From the NCBI GenBank assembly GCA_016715865.1, contig JADJXM010000003.1, positions 420,001 to 484,000 of the forward strand: DNA of 64,000 bases. The letters are read 5' to 3'. Below, piece by piece: positions 45,689 through 61,235 of the stretch. Every line of letters starts with the position of its first letter. The stretch's first letter is position 1. This DNA comes from Acidobacteriota bacterium. Lineage in GTDB: Bacteria > Acidobacteriota > Blastocatellia > RBC074. The notes beneath the pieces were generated by a model, which saw only the letters and a list, made by a program, of their open reading frames with translations, made no database searches and had not been told where the DNA came from. Made by a program: the position numbers and the translations under genes.

Positions 45689-47383
45689 CTACTCCCTGTA
45701 TTTGATGATCGCCTCGAATGCCGCGTCGCGCCCTTTGATAAGATCGGCAAACGACGGAGGAGTAAAGAGCAACGGCGGTATCCACGGTCGATGATCCATC
45801 GGCCATGACGTCTGCCAGTAGAGGTCAGAGATGCTGCCGGTCATCTTGCTGTAGAGCAGCTCGATACGGATCGTCTCGCCGATGAAGTTCGGGCTCGACC
45901 CGGTCGGCTCTCCGACAAAGATCGCATTGGTATGGCGTTCGATCAGAGTCGAGGTATTCATCGCCGCTGAAAAGGTGTTGCGACCGACGATAATGAAGAG
46001 CTTGCCGCGCTGGTTGATCTTTTCGTTGCCGATCAGGCCGTGTACCAGCGGACGGACCAGGAATGTGTTGCCTCCGCCGTTCCAGCGCAGATCGACCACC
46101 AGCTTTTCGACCTCATTCTCGTTGATGAATTTGAAGACACGGTTGCAGAAGTCGGTGAAACTCTCCTTCCGGTCATTGGCTATGGCATTGTATTGCAGCC
46201 AGGCGAGCTTGTGTTCGGGCAGGTATTCGAACCAGTAAGGCGCACGGCGATTGCGAAGGTAGAGCGGTTCGGTCCCCGGCGCCTGTTTGCGTGCGAGTGT
46301 CCATTTATCATCCGCCGCGCCCGCATTGCCGGCGAGCGTGACAGTGCGCTCCTTGCCGCCGGCGTCCCTGATTGTGATCTCCAGTTTGTCGGCTTCGGGT
46401 GTCAACCCAATTCCGTGGAGCACAAACGGGCTGCGCATGAGGCTCGGCCCGATCTGGCTCAGCCACATCCGGTTGTCACGGCTGATGACCGGTTCGAGCT
46501 CTTCCATCACCTTTTCAACTGTATGCCCGCCAAACCTGAGAACTTGCGCGCCTGCCAGATCGGCCTGTTCCGGCGCGGCGGCGGTGATGAACAACCCTTC
46601 GGTAAAATAATAAAACTGTACCGGGAGCAGCTTTTTCGCGTCCTGGCCGTATGCCGGATGGCGGATGATGGTATGGCCGTCGCCCGCCATGGTGACGAGT
46701 CTCATGAATCGCGTTGCGATCTGCGGGTCGGTCAGTTTGGGAATTTCATCGTGGAGCTTACGGACGTATGAGTCGAAGTCTTCGCGGCTGACCTTGCGGA
46801 AAGGATCGTAGTGGAGGCGCTTGATCTCGCGCGCCAGAAACTTCAGATCATGCTGCCAGCCTTCGTCGCGCGACATCCGGGTGACATCCTCGATCCCAAG
46901 CAGTTCCTTGAATTTCGTGTCTGTACGCAGCGGATCGAGCTCGCTGTTGTTACCGATCAGCTTCAGATTGCGGTGTCCCTCATTGATCGCCCGTTCGAGA
47001 TATCGCATCCCGTTCACTTTGTCGCCGGCCAGCACATAACAGCGGGCCATGCTGTAGAGCTGCTCCCAGGGATAACCTGAGCCCAGTTCGTATGCCTTTT
47101 CGAATGCGGCGATGGCCTTGCGGTAATCTTTCAATTCAATCAGGACGTTGCCGTACTGCGTCCAGTTGCGACCGTCGTGCGGGTTGAGATTGAGCGCCCG
47201 CTCCCAGAGCGCCGCCGCATCGGCCGGACGGCTCTCCTTGTAGCTGGCACGCGCACGCTCTGCCAGCTCGTGATGAGCGGCGTTATCGGCCAGCGACTGC
47301 GCACAAAGGAAAGGCGCCGGACAAAAGAAAACAATGAAAACCAGCAGGATGTCGCGGACTGGAAATAACCCGGGTCGTATCAT
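45689..47383 (-). CDS. Secreted TPR and S41-type (C-terminal processing-like) peptidase
   Basis: This 564-residue exported protein has a signal peptide (DILLVFIVFFCPAPFLCAQ). Residues ~30-145 form TPR-like repeats (DGRNWTQYGNVLIELKDYRKAIAAFEKAYEL in part). Residues ~170-560 resemble a peptidase S41 fold: VEKLVVDLRWNGGGNT, the nucleophile region FIIVGRNTFSAAMNTSTLIE with Ser, and AIFVGEPTGSSPN. A Lys general base as in tail-specific proteases is not certain. The target is unknown. It is probably periplasmic. Confidence 0.85.
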   Translation of the reverse strand: MIRPGLFPVRDILLVFIVFFCPAPFLCAQSLADNAAHHELAERARASYKESRPADAAALWERALNLNPHDGRNWTQYGNVLIELKDYRKAIAAFEKAYELGSGYPWEQLYSMARCYVLAGDKVNGMRYLERAINEGHRNLKLIGNNSELDPLRTDTKFKELLGIEDVTRMSRDEGWQHDLKFLAREIKRLHYDPFRKVSREDFDSYVRKLHDEIPKLTDPQIATRFMRLVTMAGDGHTIIRHPAYGQDAKKLLPVQFYYFTEGLFITAAAPEQADLAGAQVLRFGGHTVEKVMEELEPVISRDNRMWLSQIGPSLMRSPFVLHGIGLTPEADKLEITIRDAGGKERTVTLAGNAGAADDKWTLARKQAPGTEPLYLRNRRAPYWFEYLPEHKLAWLQYNAIANDRKESFTDFCNRVFKFINENEVEKLVVDLRWNGGGNTFLVRPLVHGLIGNEKINQRGKLFIIVGRNTFSAAMNTSTLIERHTNAIFVGEPTGSSPNFIGETIRIELLYSKMTGSISDLYWQTSWPMDHRPWIPPLLFTPPSFADLIKGRDAAFEAIIKYRE

Positions 47384-47490
47384 GTATATTCTTCTCCTTT
47401 CATTGCCTTCAAACTCCGCAGGCTTGGATTTGGCGTTCGGCCGTGGAAAACGTTGTCAAAACAATGGCATAAGCTTCTGGCAATGACTCA

Positions 47491-49881
47491 TCATTCATAT
47501 CTGAGAGCAATCATCGGATCGACCGCGGCAGCGCGCCGCGCCGGTATCCAACAGGCCAGAAACGCAACGCCCAGTAAAATCAGGCTGACTGAGATGAAAG
47601 TCACCGAGTCGGTCGCGCTGACGCCAAACAAGAGAGACCGCAGCGCCCGTGTGACTGCAAAGGCGCCAATCAATCCGATTCCCAGCCCCAACAGAGCGAG
47701 TTTTGCACCATCGGTCATGACCATGCTCAGGACATCACGCACCTGAGCGCCAAGCGCCATTCGAATGCCGATCTCGTGGGTGCGATAGGCCACCATATAC
47801 GACATAACTCCATAAATTCCCACGCCGGCCAGGATCATCGCCAGCGCGGCGAAGATGACCAGCAACAGCATGTTGAACCGGCGTTCGGCGTAGGATTCCG
47901 ACATGACCTCAGTCATCGTTCTCGCGTTCGTGATCGGCAGTTGCGGGTCGATCTTATGGATGGCGATTTTGACGGCACGCATCAGATCAGCCGGTGAGCC
48001 TTCATTGCGAGCAACAAGTGTCATCCAGCGTTTCCATTCACGACCGGATTGCTGATACGGGGTGTAGAGAGCGGGGGCTTCAGGCAAATCAAGACCGAAA
48101 TGCCTGACGTCGCCTGCGATGCCGATGATCGTGATCCAGTTGACCTGTTCATCGCGCGCCCAGCGAACACGCTTGCCGATCGGATCTTCATTCCGGAAGT
48201 ACTGTTTTGCCAGAGTTTCATTGATGATGCCGACGAGGGGCGCGGATTCGTTATCCTGTGCGTTGAAGCCGCGTCCGGTCAGAATGGGGATCCGCATGGC
48301 TCTGAAGTAATCGCCCTCGATGCTGCGTGTTTCAACGCTCGGCTCTTCGCCGACCGGCAGTGTCCAGCTTTCGCGCGTGAAGTCGTGATTCAACGCCTCG
48401 CCGCTCAACGGCAGTTCGCTCACCAGCGCGGCCTGCACGCGAGGCAGCGAATTGACCTCGGTCAGCATTGCCTGCCGGTATTGAATCTGTTTCGGGATCT
48501 CCTTGTAGCGTTTTTCCGGCAGTTCGATTCGCATCGTCACCAGGTCGCTGGAGTTGAAGCCGGGGCTGACGGACCGAAGATGCCAGAAACTCTTAATCAG
48601 AAGGCCCGCTCCGATCAACAGGACAAGCGCCATCGCCATCTCGAAGACGACCAGCGCGTTGCGCATACGATGTCTGGCGGTTCCCTGCGCTCCACGCTCG
48701 CCTTCCTTCAGCGCCTCATTCAAATTTACATGTCTGCCAGACCAGGCCGGCGCCAGACCGAAAATGATGCCCGTCAATATCGAAATCAGAAAAGTGAAGC
48801 CGAGGACACGGAAGTCAAGGCTGATCGAGTCCAATCTGGGCAGCTCTCTGGGTTTGATGGCGAGCAGCAGATCGATGCCCCATTGCGCCAGAATCAGGCC
48901 GACCAGGCCTCCCACCATCGACAGGATGATGCTTTCCGTCAGAATCAGCTGAATCAGCCGGAATTTCCCCGCCCCGAGCGCGGCGCGAATTGTCATCTCC
49001 TGATGACGCGTCACACTGCGCGCCAAAAGCAGGTTCGCGAAATTGGCGCAGGCGATCAGCAGCACCAGACTGACCGCACCGAACAGGACCCAGAGGGTGG
49101 TCGAGGTATCGCCGACGATACGGTCGAGCAGTGGCTCCAATATCGTGCGCCGTGTCTTGTTTTCGGAGGGAAAAGCATCAGCCAGCCGTTTATCCAGCAG
49201 ACGCATCTCCTCGCTGGCCTGCTGCATTGTCACACCGTCCTTCAAACGCGCATAGGAACGGAGGAAGTGCACTCCCCGTTGGGCCGCCGCCAGAGGGTTC
49301 GAGACATTGACAGCCACCCACAACCTGACCTTTTCTCTTGGCGATTCGAACGTGGCCGGCATGACGCCAACGATGGAGTAGTTATTACCGCTCAGTTGCA
49401 ACGACTTTCCCAGAATATTCGGATCACGATTGAATAACTGCTGCCAGATTTGATCACTCAGGACAACCGCCATCGGAGCTCCCGGCTGGTCGTCGGTGTG
49501 AGTCAGCGTGCGACCGAAAACCGCTTTGACACCCAGAGCATCGAAATATCCTCCCGTCACGTGCCCGACAGGGATCTGCTGCGGCTCGACTCCGCCAGTG
49601 TAGTCAAGCGGTTGCAAGACGACCCCTCCGATTTCGGAAAATGACCGGCTCCAGGCGCGAACATCCGCCAGATCCGGCACGGACTGATTGCTTCTCAACC
49701 CAAGGAGCTGCTCCGGCCTGTCGTACGGCAAGGGCTTGAGCAGAGCGGCATTGAGAACACTGAAGATTGCCGTATTCGCTCCGATACCAAGACTCAATGT
49801 AATCACAGCCACGATAGTGAAACCGGGATTCTTGATCAGCATTCGAAGCCCGTATCGTAAATCCTGCCGGAATGCGCCCAT
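47491..49881 (-). CDS. Acidobacterial duplicated orphan permease (ADOP, MacB/FtsX-like)
   Basis: This 796-residue membrane protein opens with the typical DLRYGLRMLIKNPGFTIVAVITLSLGIGANTAIFSVLN, quoted in part as SLGIGANTAIFSVLN. It has two tandem MacB periplasmic core plus FtsX units: FtsX helices around residues 270-390 (LLIACANFANLLLARSVTRHQEMTIRAALGA in part) and the C-terminal set (VIFAALAMILAGVGIYGVMSYMVAYRTHEIGIRMALGA in part). ADOP proteins lack an adjacent ATPase, as here, and are a hallmark of Acidobacteriota, often in many copies. Export or lipoprotein-stress function is inferred from FtsX relatives only. Confidence 0.95.
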   Translation of the reverse strand: MGAFRQDLRYGLRMLIKNPGFTIVAVITLSLGIGANTAIFSVLNAALLKPLPYDRPEQLLGLRSNQSVPDLADVRAWSRSFSEIGGVVLQPLDYTGGVEPQQIPVGHVTGGYFDALGVKAVFGRTLTHTDDQPGAPMAVVLSDQIWQQLFNRDPNILGKSLQLSGNNYSIVGVMPATFESPREKVRLWVAVNVSNPLAAAQRGVHFLRSYARLKDGVTMQQASEEMRLLDKRLADAFPSENKTRRTILEPLLDRIVGDTSTTLWVLFGAVSLVLLIACANFANLLLARSVTRHQEMTIRAALGAGKFRLIQLILTESIILSMVGGLVGLILAQWGIDLLLAIKPRELPRLDSISLDFRVLGFTFLISILTGIIFGLAPAWSGRHVNLNEALKEGERGAQGTARHRMRNALVVFEMAMALVLLIGAGLLIKSFWHLRSVSPGFNSSDLVTMRIELPEKRYKEIPKQIQYRQAMLTEVNSLPRVQAALVSELPLSGEALNHDFTRESWTLPVGEEPSVETRSIEGDYFRAMRIPILTGRGFNAQDNESAPLVGIINETLAKQYFRNEDPIGKRVRWARDEQVNWITIIGIAGDVRHFGLDLPEAPALYTPYQQSGREWKRWMTLVARNEGSPADLMRAVKIAIHKIDPQLPITNARTMTEVMSESYAERRFNMLLLVIFAALAMILAGVGIYGVMSYMVAYRTHEIGIRMALGAQVRDVLSMVMTDGAKLALLGLGIGLIGAFAVTRALRSLLFGVSATDSVTFISVSLILLGVAFLACWIPARRAAAVDPMIALRYE

Positions 49882-50071
49882 CTTCCTTCCCCTTCGTTAC
49901 AGAAAATGAATCGATTAGTGGATACACCTGCCGATACCGATGGCTTTCACAATCCGCGTGCCAGTATGAATAACAATTAAATGTTGGGAATATTAGAGTT
50001 GCAATGCGGGATCGATACACCGATTGTTCGGATATGGGAAATGGCTGTCCCATATCCGAAATCGGGAAGTG

Positions 50072-51385
<1,314 letters not shown>

Positions 51386-51399
51386 TGTTTTTCCTCGAT

Positions 51400-51660
51400 T
51401 ATTTAGTACTTTGGAGACCAAGTCTTTTAACTATTTAATCGCAAAGATGGCAAAGTGGGCAAAGATTTTGAATCGCAAAGGCCGCAAAGGGGCAAAGTAT
51501 TTTTGGTGATATGAATATCCGGATTATTGCCCACTGGAAATAATTCGAACACTGATCTTCCCTTTATATCTTTGCCCCTTTGCGTTCTTTGCGATTCAAA
51601 ATCTTTGCCCCTTCGCGGCCTTTGCGATTCAATAGTTGAAATACCTGGTTTCCAAATTAT

Positions 51661-51666
<6 letters not shown>
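51400..51666. repeat. 9-nt-period hairpin element with terminal inverted repeats (class 2)
   Basis: Left terminus TATTTAGTACTTTGGAGACC, right terminus complementary GGTTTCCAAATTATTTAGTG. Left 9-mers CGCAAAGGCCGCAAAGGGGC and right TTTGCCCCTTTGCGTTCTTT enclose the common core (about 51508-51570). The right end contributes the TAA stop of the Gfo/Idh gene, and the left end lies 15 bases from the xylA start. Confidence 0.9.
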
Positions 51667-52824
<1,158 letters not shown>

Positions 52825-52850
52825 GGGTGGTTGTCTCCTTTTTTCCGGTC

Positions 52851-53588
52851 TCAGTATCCGCCGGAGAGTTCAGCTTTAGTGACTTCAGCGCCCGTTTCCC
52901 TGAGCCTTTTGAAGTCATCAAGGATAGTTGCAGTAGCGGTAGCGCCCATGCGCGTGACTCCGGCGTCGATCATTTCAAGCGCCGCCGCCAGCGTCCGCAC
53001 ACCATGAGCGGCTTTGACCTGCACTTTTTCACTGACCGAAGCTCGCATCAGCCGGATGTCCTCGACCGTCGCGCCGGTCGGAGCGAATCCGGTCGATGTC
53101 TTGACCCAGTCTGCCCCGGCCGCCTCGCAAAGCCGGCAGGCGAGCACCTTTTCTTCATCGGTCAAATACGCGTTTTCCAGAATTACCTTGACCTTCGCGT
53201 CGCGCGCGTGGGCCAGATCGCAGATCGCCTTTATCTCGTCGGCCACATAATCGGCTTGGCCGGAACGCAGTTCGCCGAAGTTCATAACCATATCCAGCTC
53301 GACCGCTCCGTCTTCCAAAGCCTGCCTGGCTTCGGCGATTTTGGTTTGAGTAGTCGAACTGCCGTGTGGAAATCCAACCACCGTGCTGATCAGCACATCG
53401 GAATCAACAAGCGCCTGCGCAGCCAGCCTGACATGGCACGGTTTCACGCAGACTGATGCAACGTGATACCTCGCTGCAAGCTCGCATCCGGCGACGACCT
53501 CGGTCTCGGTCAGTTGGGGTTGCAACAGTGAATGGTCTATGGTTTTGGCTAGTTGTTCAAGTGTAATTGTACGACTGTCGAAATGCAT
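52851..53588 (-). CDS. deoC: Deoxyribose-phosphate aldolase
   Basis: This 245-residue class I aldolase has the TIM-barrel motifs IDHSLLQPQLTE, SVCVKPCHVRLAAQAL, TVVGFPHGSS, the Schiff-base Lys in DWVKTSTGF and the second Lys in VQVKAAHGVRT. It cleaves 2-deoxyribose-5-phosphate to glyceraldehyde-3-phosphate and acetaldehyde. ATG 53588 starts the authentic N-terminus; an upstream frame start at 53663 would translate the heptad element that begins two bases upstream. The next gene in the block follows after a 26-base gap. Confidence 0.95.
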   Translation of the reverse strand: MHFDSRTITLEQLAKTIDHSLLQPQLTETEVVAGCELAARYHVASVCVKPCHVRLAAQALVDSDVLISTVVGFPHGSSTTQTKIAEARQALEDGAVELDMVMNFGELRSGQADYVADEIKAICDLAHARDAKVKVILENAYLTDEEKVLACRLCEAAGADWVKTSTGFAPTGATVEDIRLMRASVSEKVQVKAAHGVRTLAAALEMIDAGVTRMGATATATILDDFKRLRETGAEVTKAELSGGY

Positions 53589-53589
53589 A

Positions 53590-53776
53590 GGAAGTTTCCA
53601 GTTTTTGGTAGTTTCCGGTTTCCAGTGGGAAGAAGTTTCCAGTCGTCTGCAACAGTTTCGCAAATAGTAATAATCGCAAGCTGTATGACAGGGAAAAAAC
53701 TGCTGCTGTCCAGACGACTCGAAACTGGAAACTTCTTTCCACTGCCAACTGCCGACTGCCGACTGCCGACTGGAAG
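53590..53776. repeat. Heptad-repeat hairpin element sharing its core with 10281-10356
   Basis: The left side has AGTTTCCAGTTTTTGG-type units and GGTTTCCAGTGGGAAGAAGT. The core 53639-53714 is the reverse complement of the core at 10281-10356 with about four differences. The right side has GAAACTGGAAACTTC followed by a third unit type, ACTGCCG repeated three times in register (about 53746-53772). It separates deoC from the secreted-protein gene whose stop is at 53777. Confidence 0.9.
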
Positions 53777-54859
53777 CTATTCCGGGACCAGTTTCACATC
53801 GGTGTCGAATTTCCTGTAATCTCGAAATTCGATGGCGTTACGGGTATATTCGCGCTCGCGGTCGCGTCCGAGCAGCATCTCGGCGCGGATGGGCAGCACG
53901 TACTTTTCTTCGGCGATGGTGACAAAGTCATACTCGATGGCGCTTTCGGCCATCGTGATCGGGAACCCGGGCTGAATATTCTCGTGAGCGAGCTCGACGC
54001 GCAGAACGCGTTTGGTTTCGACATCGATCCAGCAAGAGCCGGAGTAGCCTGAAACCACCGAGCGCCCTGAACTTTTATCGGTCAGTTGACTGGATGAGTT
54101 GGCCTTCTTGACGCTGAAATCATAGAGCACGGTCTTGCGTCCATTGAAAACCTCGTTGCGAACCTCTTTGAAATCGGCCTTCGATTGAGGAGAGAAGAGC
54201 GACTGCATGACCGAACCGAATTCGCCGGTCGAGGTCGAACCGCCGAGCTGTTCGTAGGTCATTTTGGTCGCAGCTCCGTTGAGTTTAAGCAGCTGAAACT
54301 TTTCGCCCTGTTTTGAATGGAATGAAAGGGCGACTTCGAGTTTGTCCTGGAGTTCCCAGTCCTTGCTGGCAGGCCCGCGGGCATAACGGGTGACGAATTG
54401 CGTAACGCGAAAATCGGGCAGATCCTCAGCATACATCATGGCGTGGTAGCGAGCCTGTTCGAGAAAAGGAAGTCTGGCGAGGGCTTCGGCGCGTGCCTCG
54501 GGAGTCTGCGGCTCTTCGACCGGCGGAAGCTGGCTTTCATCCTGAGTTCTGAGCCGCGGACGGTCTTCCCGCTCGCTCGGTTTCTGCCCCGCCCGGGTGA
54601 TAGCATCGAGCAGAATCGCCCGGGCGCCGGCACGGCGGAACTCTTCCATCGTCGCTTCGTCGACCTGAAAAGCGATGCCCCGCTCGGAGACCTCGGCGGC
54701 GATGTCTCCCTGGGCGAACCGGCGCTCGTTCTTCTGGCTCAGCAGCTGGAGGATCTCTTCTTTAGTTACTGGTTTTTTCTGCTCCTGAGTCAATCCGCCG
54801 GTAGTGCCGGCACTCAACAGAAGAATTGTCAACAGAAACATCGATATTCTCGATTTCAT
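53777..54859 (-). CDS. Secreted protein of unknown function
   Basis: I do not recognise a characterised family. This 360-residue protein has a signal peptide (ISMFLLTILLLSAGTTGGLTQ). A helical N-terminal part (~25-95) contains TKEEILQLLSQKN and an ILLDAITRAG helix, as in acidobacterial PEGA- or DUF-linked exported proteins. A Pro/Glu linker follows. The C-terminal ~220 residues are beta-rich (LEVALSFHSKQGEKFQLLKL, KTVLYDFSVKKANSSSQ, SGSCWIDVETKRVLRVEL), resembling outer-membrane lipoprotein-sorting or LolA-like sheets. GAGG lies before ATG 54859. Confidence 0.7.
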   Translation of the reverse strand: MKSRISMFLLTILLLSAGTTGGLTQEQKKPVTKEEILQLLSQKNERRFAQGDIAAEVSERGIAFQVDEATMEEFRRAGARAILLDAITRAGQKPSEREDRPRLRTQDESQLPPVEEPQTPEARAEALARLPFLEQARYHAMMYAEDLPDFRVTQFVTRYARGPASKDWELQDKLEVALSFHSKQGEKFQLLKLNGAATKMTYEQLGGSTSTGEFGSVMQSLFSPQSKADFKEVRNEVFNGRKTVLYDFSVKKANSSSQLTDKSSGRSVVSGYSGSCWIDVETKRVLRVELAHENIQPGFPITMAESAIEYDFVTIAEEKYVLPIRAEMLLGRDREREYTRNAIEFRDYRKFDTDVKLVPE

Positions 54860-55043
54860 CGCCACCTCGCTTGTTCTATTTTAACTCTGAGAACACATGC
54901 ATTATACCCTCCTTGCAAAAAATCAACCGCGATCCCGGGGACAAGAGAATTACTTTGCCCGCAAGAATCGGATTTCCCGTGAATCTCAGGCCGAATATGA
55001 TGAGACCAACGAATGCAAATTATGAAAGTCAGGGAGGGAAATT

Positions 55044-56141
55044 ATGATTACTGATGAACGTGCCTGGCAGGCGGTTGAAGAAAAGGACAGGTCATTCGAT
55101 GGTCGTTTCTTTTACGGAGTTGCGACGACTGGAGTCTATTGCAGGCCATCGTGTCCATCCAGAAGGCCGCTCCGCAAAAATGTCAGCTTTTACCAGACTG
55201 CTGCTGATGCAGAAGCTAAGGGATTTCGCCCGTGCCTGCGCTGTAAGCCGCTAGAAAAGGCCGGGCGGGACCCGATGGTCGATCGGATCAGCCTGCTCTG
55301 TCAATTCATTCGCGAGCATCATGACGAGACGCTTACGTTGCAGTCGCTGGCCGATGAGGCAGGACTCAGCCCGTGGCACCTTCAGCGGAGCTTCAAGGCG
55401 GTAACCGGCGTAACTCCGCGGCAGTACATCGAGGCCTGCCGGATCGACACGCTCAAGAACAGCCTGCGCGAACAGGAATCGGTCACGACGGCAATCTACC
55501 AGGCGGGCTTCGGGTCGAACAGCCGCGTCTATGAACGCGCCGATACGCGACTGGGAATGACGCCCGCTGAATATCGATCAGGAGGCAAACACGTGAGCAT
55601 CTCTCATGTTTCAGTCGCGAGTCCGCTCGGGCGAATGATGATCGGAGCGACCGATCGAGGCCTCTGCTTTTTACAATTCGCGGACTCGGACGAGATGCTG
55701 CTGGAGATGCTGCACAGGGAGTATCCGGCGGCGGTCATCAGAGAGATGCCGCAGCCGTGGCCTGAAGAATTCAATAGGTGGATTCGGGCGTTGAATGAAC
55801 ACCTGAGCGGATCGCGACCGCAGCTGGATCTGCCGGTCGATCTGCAGGCGACGGTGTTTCAAATGACCGTCTGGAGATACCTGCAGAACATTCCGTATGG
55901 AAGCGTAGAATCATATTCCGAGGTGGCTGAAGGGATCGGCCGGCCGAAAGCGGTCCGGGCGGTGGCACGCGCCTGCGCAACAAACCGTGTCGCCATGGTC
56001 ATTCCCTGCCACAGAGTCATCCGCGGCACTGGAGAGCTCGGAGGTTACAAATGGGGCATCGAACGCAAACGCGCTCTGTTGGACAGGGAGCGCGGGAAAG
56101 TAATGCATAAAATAGTTTCCAGTGGGAATAGTTTCCAGTAG
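55044..56141 (+). CDS. ada: Bifunctional Ada: alkylation-repair methyltransferase and transcriptional activator
   Basis: This 365-residue protein has all Ada domains in order. The N-terminal Zn/methyl-phosphotriester domain has CRPSCPSRRP and CLRC cysteines (residues ~34-69). An AraC-type helix-turn-helix covers ~85-180 (SLADEAGLSPWHLQRSFKAVTG). The C-terminal O6-alkylguanine transferase has the acceptor Cys in IPCHRVIRG. It repairs alkylated DNA and, once methylated, activates its regulon. The normal end (KRALLDRERG) is followed by KVMHKIVSSGNSFQ, encoded by the downstream heptad repeat. The 3' end overlaps the opposite-strand monooxygenase-like frame. Confidence 0.95.
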   Translation: MITDERAWQAVEEKDRSFDGRFFYGVATTGVYCRPSCPSRRPLRKNVSFYQTAADAEAKGFRPCLRCKPLEKAGRDPMVDRISLLCQFIREHHDETLTLQSLADEAGLSPWHLQRSFKAVTGVTPRQYIEACRIDTLKNSLREQESVTTAIYQAGFGSNSRVYERADTRLGMTPAEYRSGGKHVSISHVSVASPLGRMMIGATDRGLCFLQFADSDEMLLEMLHREYPAAVIREMPQPWPEEFNRWIRALNEHLSGSRPQLDLPVDLQATVFQMTVWRYLQNIPYGSVESYSEVAEGIGRPKAVRAVARACATNRVAMVIPCHRVIRGTGELGGYKWGIERKRALLDRERGKVMHKIVSSGNSFQ

Positions 56142-56573
56142 GAAGAAGTTTCCAGTTGATGGAATTGATACGACCAGTTGATAAATTATCTCCGGAAAAT
56201 CTTTTTGCGTTCTCTGGAACTTCTTCCCACTGGAAACTATTCCCACTGGAAACTTCTTCCCGATCATGACTGTCCTGGCCAGCAGATATGTCTGCAGATT
56301 CTTGTTGACGATCATCGGCGGACTGACCTGATTGAATTCCTGAAAATGGTGTGTCGTTCGATGAAAGTCGAATGCCGCCTGATCGGTGTAGAGTTCATAC
56401 AGAAAACACTTCGTTCCATCTTCCGAAAAAGAGACATCGAAACGATGGCAGCCCGGCTCGATTTCGAAACTGGCATCGGCATTCCTGATGATCGCCTCGC
56501 GAAAAGCGTCCTTATGCTCAGGCGCCAGATCAAACTCCACGGTGACGACGAATCCGGGTTTTGTGCTGACCAT
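55911..56573 (-). CDS. Antibiotic biosynthesis monooxygenase-like protein with repeat-derived C-terminal extension
   Basis: The first ~100 of 220 residues form a ferredoxin-like ABM/quinol monooxygenase domain (FVVTVEFDLAPEHKDAFREA, SFEIEPGCHRFDVSF, FLYELYTDQAAFDFHRTTHHFQEF in part). AAGGAG precedes ATG 56573. Typical family members stop near LARTVM. Here no stop is found: translation crosses the heptad element (IPTGNYF, SSGKKF, STGNFFLLE) and continues antisense to ada until 55911. The extension is almost certainly not selected protein. It indicates that the element replaced the original stop codon. Confidence 0.75.
   Translation of the reverse strand: MVSTKPGFVVTVEFDLAPEHKDAFREAIIRNADASFEIEPGCHRFDVSFSEDGTKCFLYELYTDQAAFDFHRTTHHFQEFNQVSPPMIVNKNLQTYLLARTVMIGKKFPVGIVSSGKKFQRTQKDFPEIIYQLVVSIPSTGNFFLLETIPTGNYFMHYFPALPVQQSAFAFDAPFVTSELSSAADDSVAGNDHGDTVCCAGACHRPDRFRPADPFSHLGI
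56108..56268. repeat. Heptad-class hairpin element, GTTTCCAGT units
   Basis: AGTTTCCAGTGGGAATAGTT and AAGTTTCCAGTTG units form the left arm (about 56117-56158). The core is about 55 bases (TGGAATTGATACGACC to TTTGCGTTCTCTGG). The right arm carries ACTTCTTCCCACTGG, AAACTATTCCCACTGG and AAACTTCTTCCC, the exact inverted composition. It lies between the converging 3' ends of ada and the monooxygenase-like gene and is partly translated in both. Confidence 0.9.
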
Positions 56574-56733
56574 AAAAAAATCTCCTTTGTTTTTGAATGC
56601 TGACAGAATATTACTATATGATACTGACCGCGTTTTCAATCAAGACAGAATAGCACCGCATATCGAGCGACTGCGAAGCGTCGATCTTCGGACCGCTCAC
56701 TTTAACATCCGACATACTTGTATATTCAATCTT

Positions 56734-56750
56734 GCGGACCGTAGGTCCGC
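56734..56750. repeat. Short REP-like palindrome GCGGACC-GTA-GGTCCGC
   Basis: A perfect 7-bp stem with a 3-base loop lies immediately upstream of the ribosome-binding site (GGAGGAG) of the large dihaem gene. Related palindromes are at 29664-29680 and 61242-61270. Confidence 0.75.
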
Positions 56751-56771
56751 GCTCCGGAGGAGACGTTGGAC

Positions 56772-61218
<4,447 letters not shown>

Positions 61219-61235
<17 letters not shown>

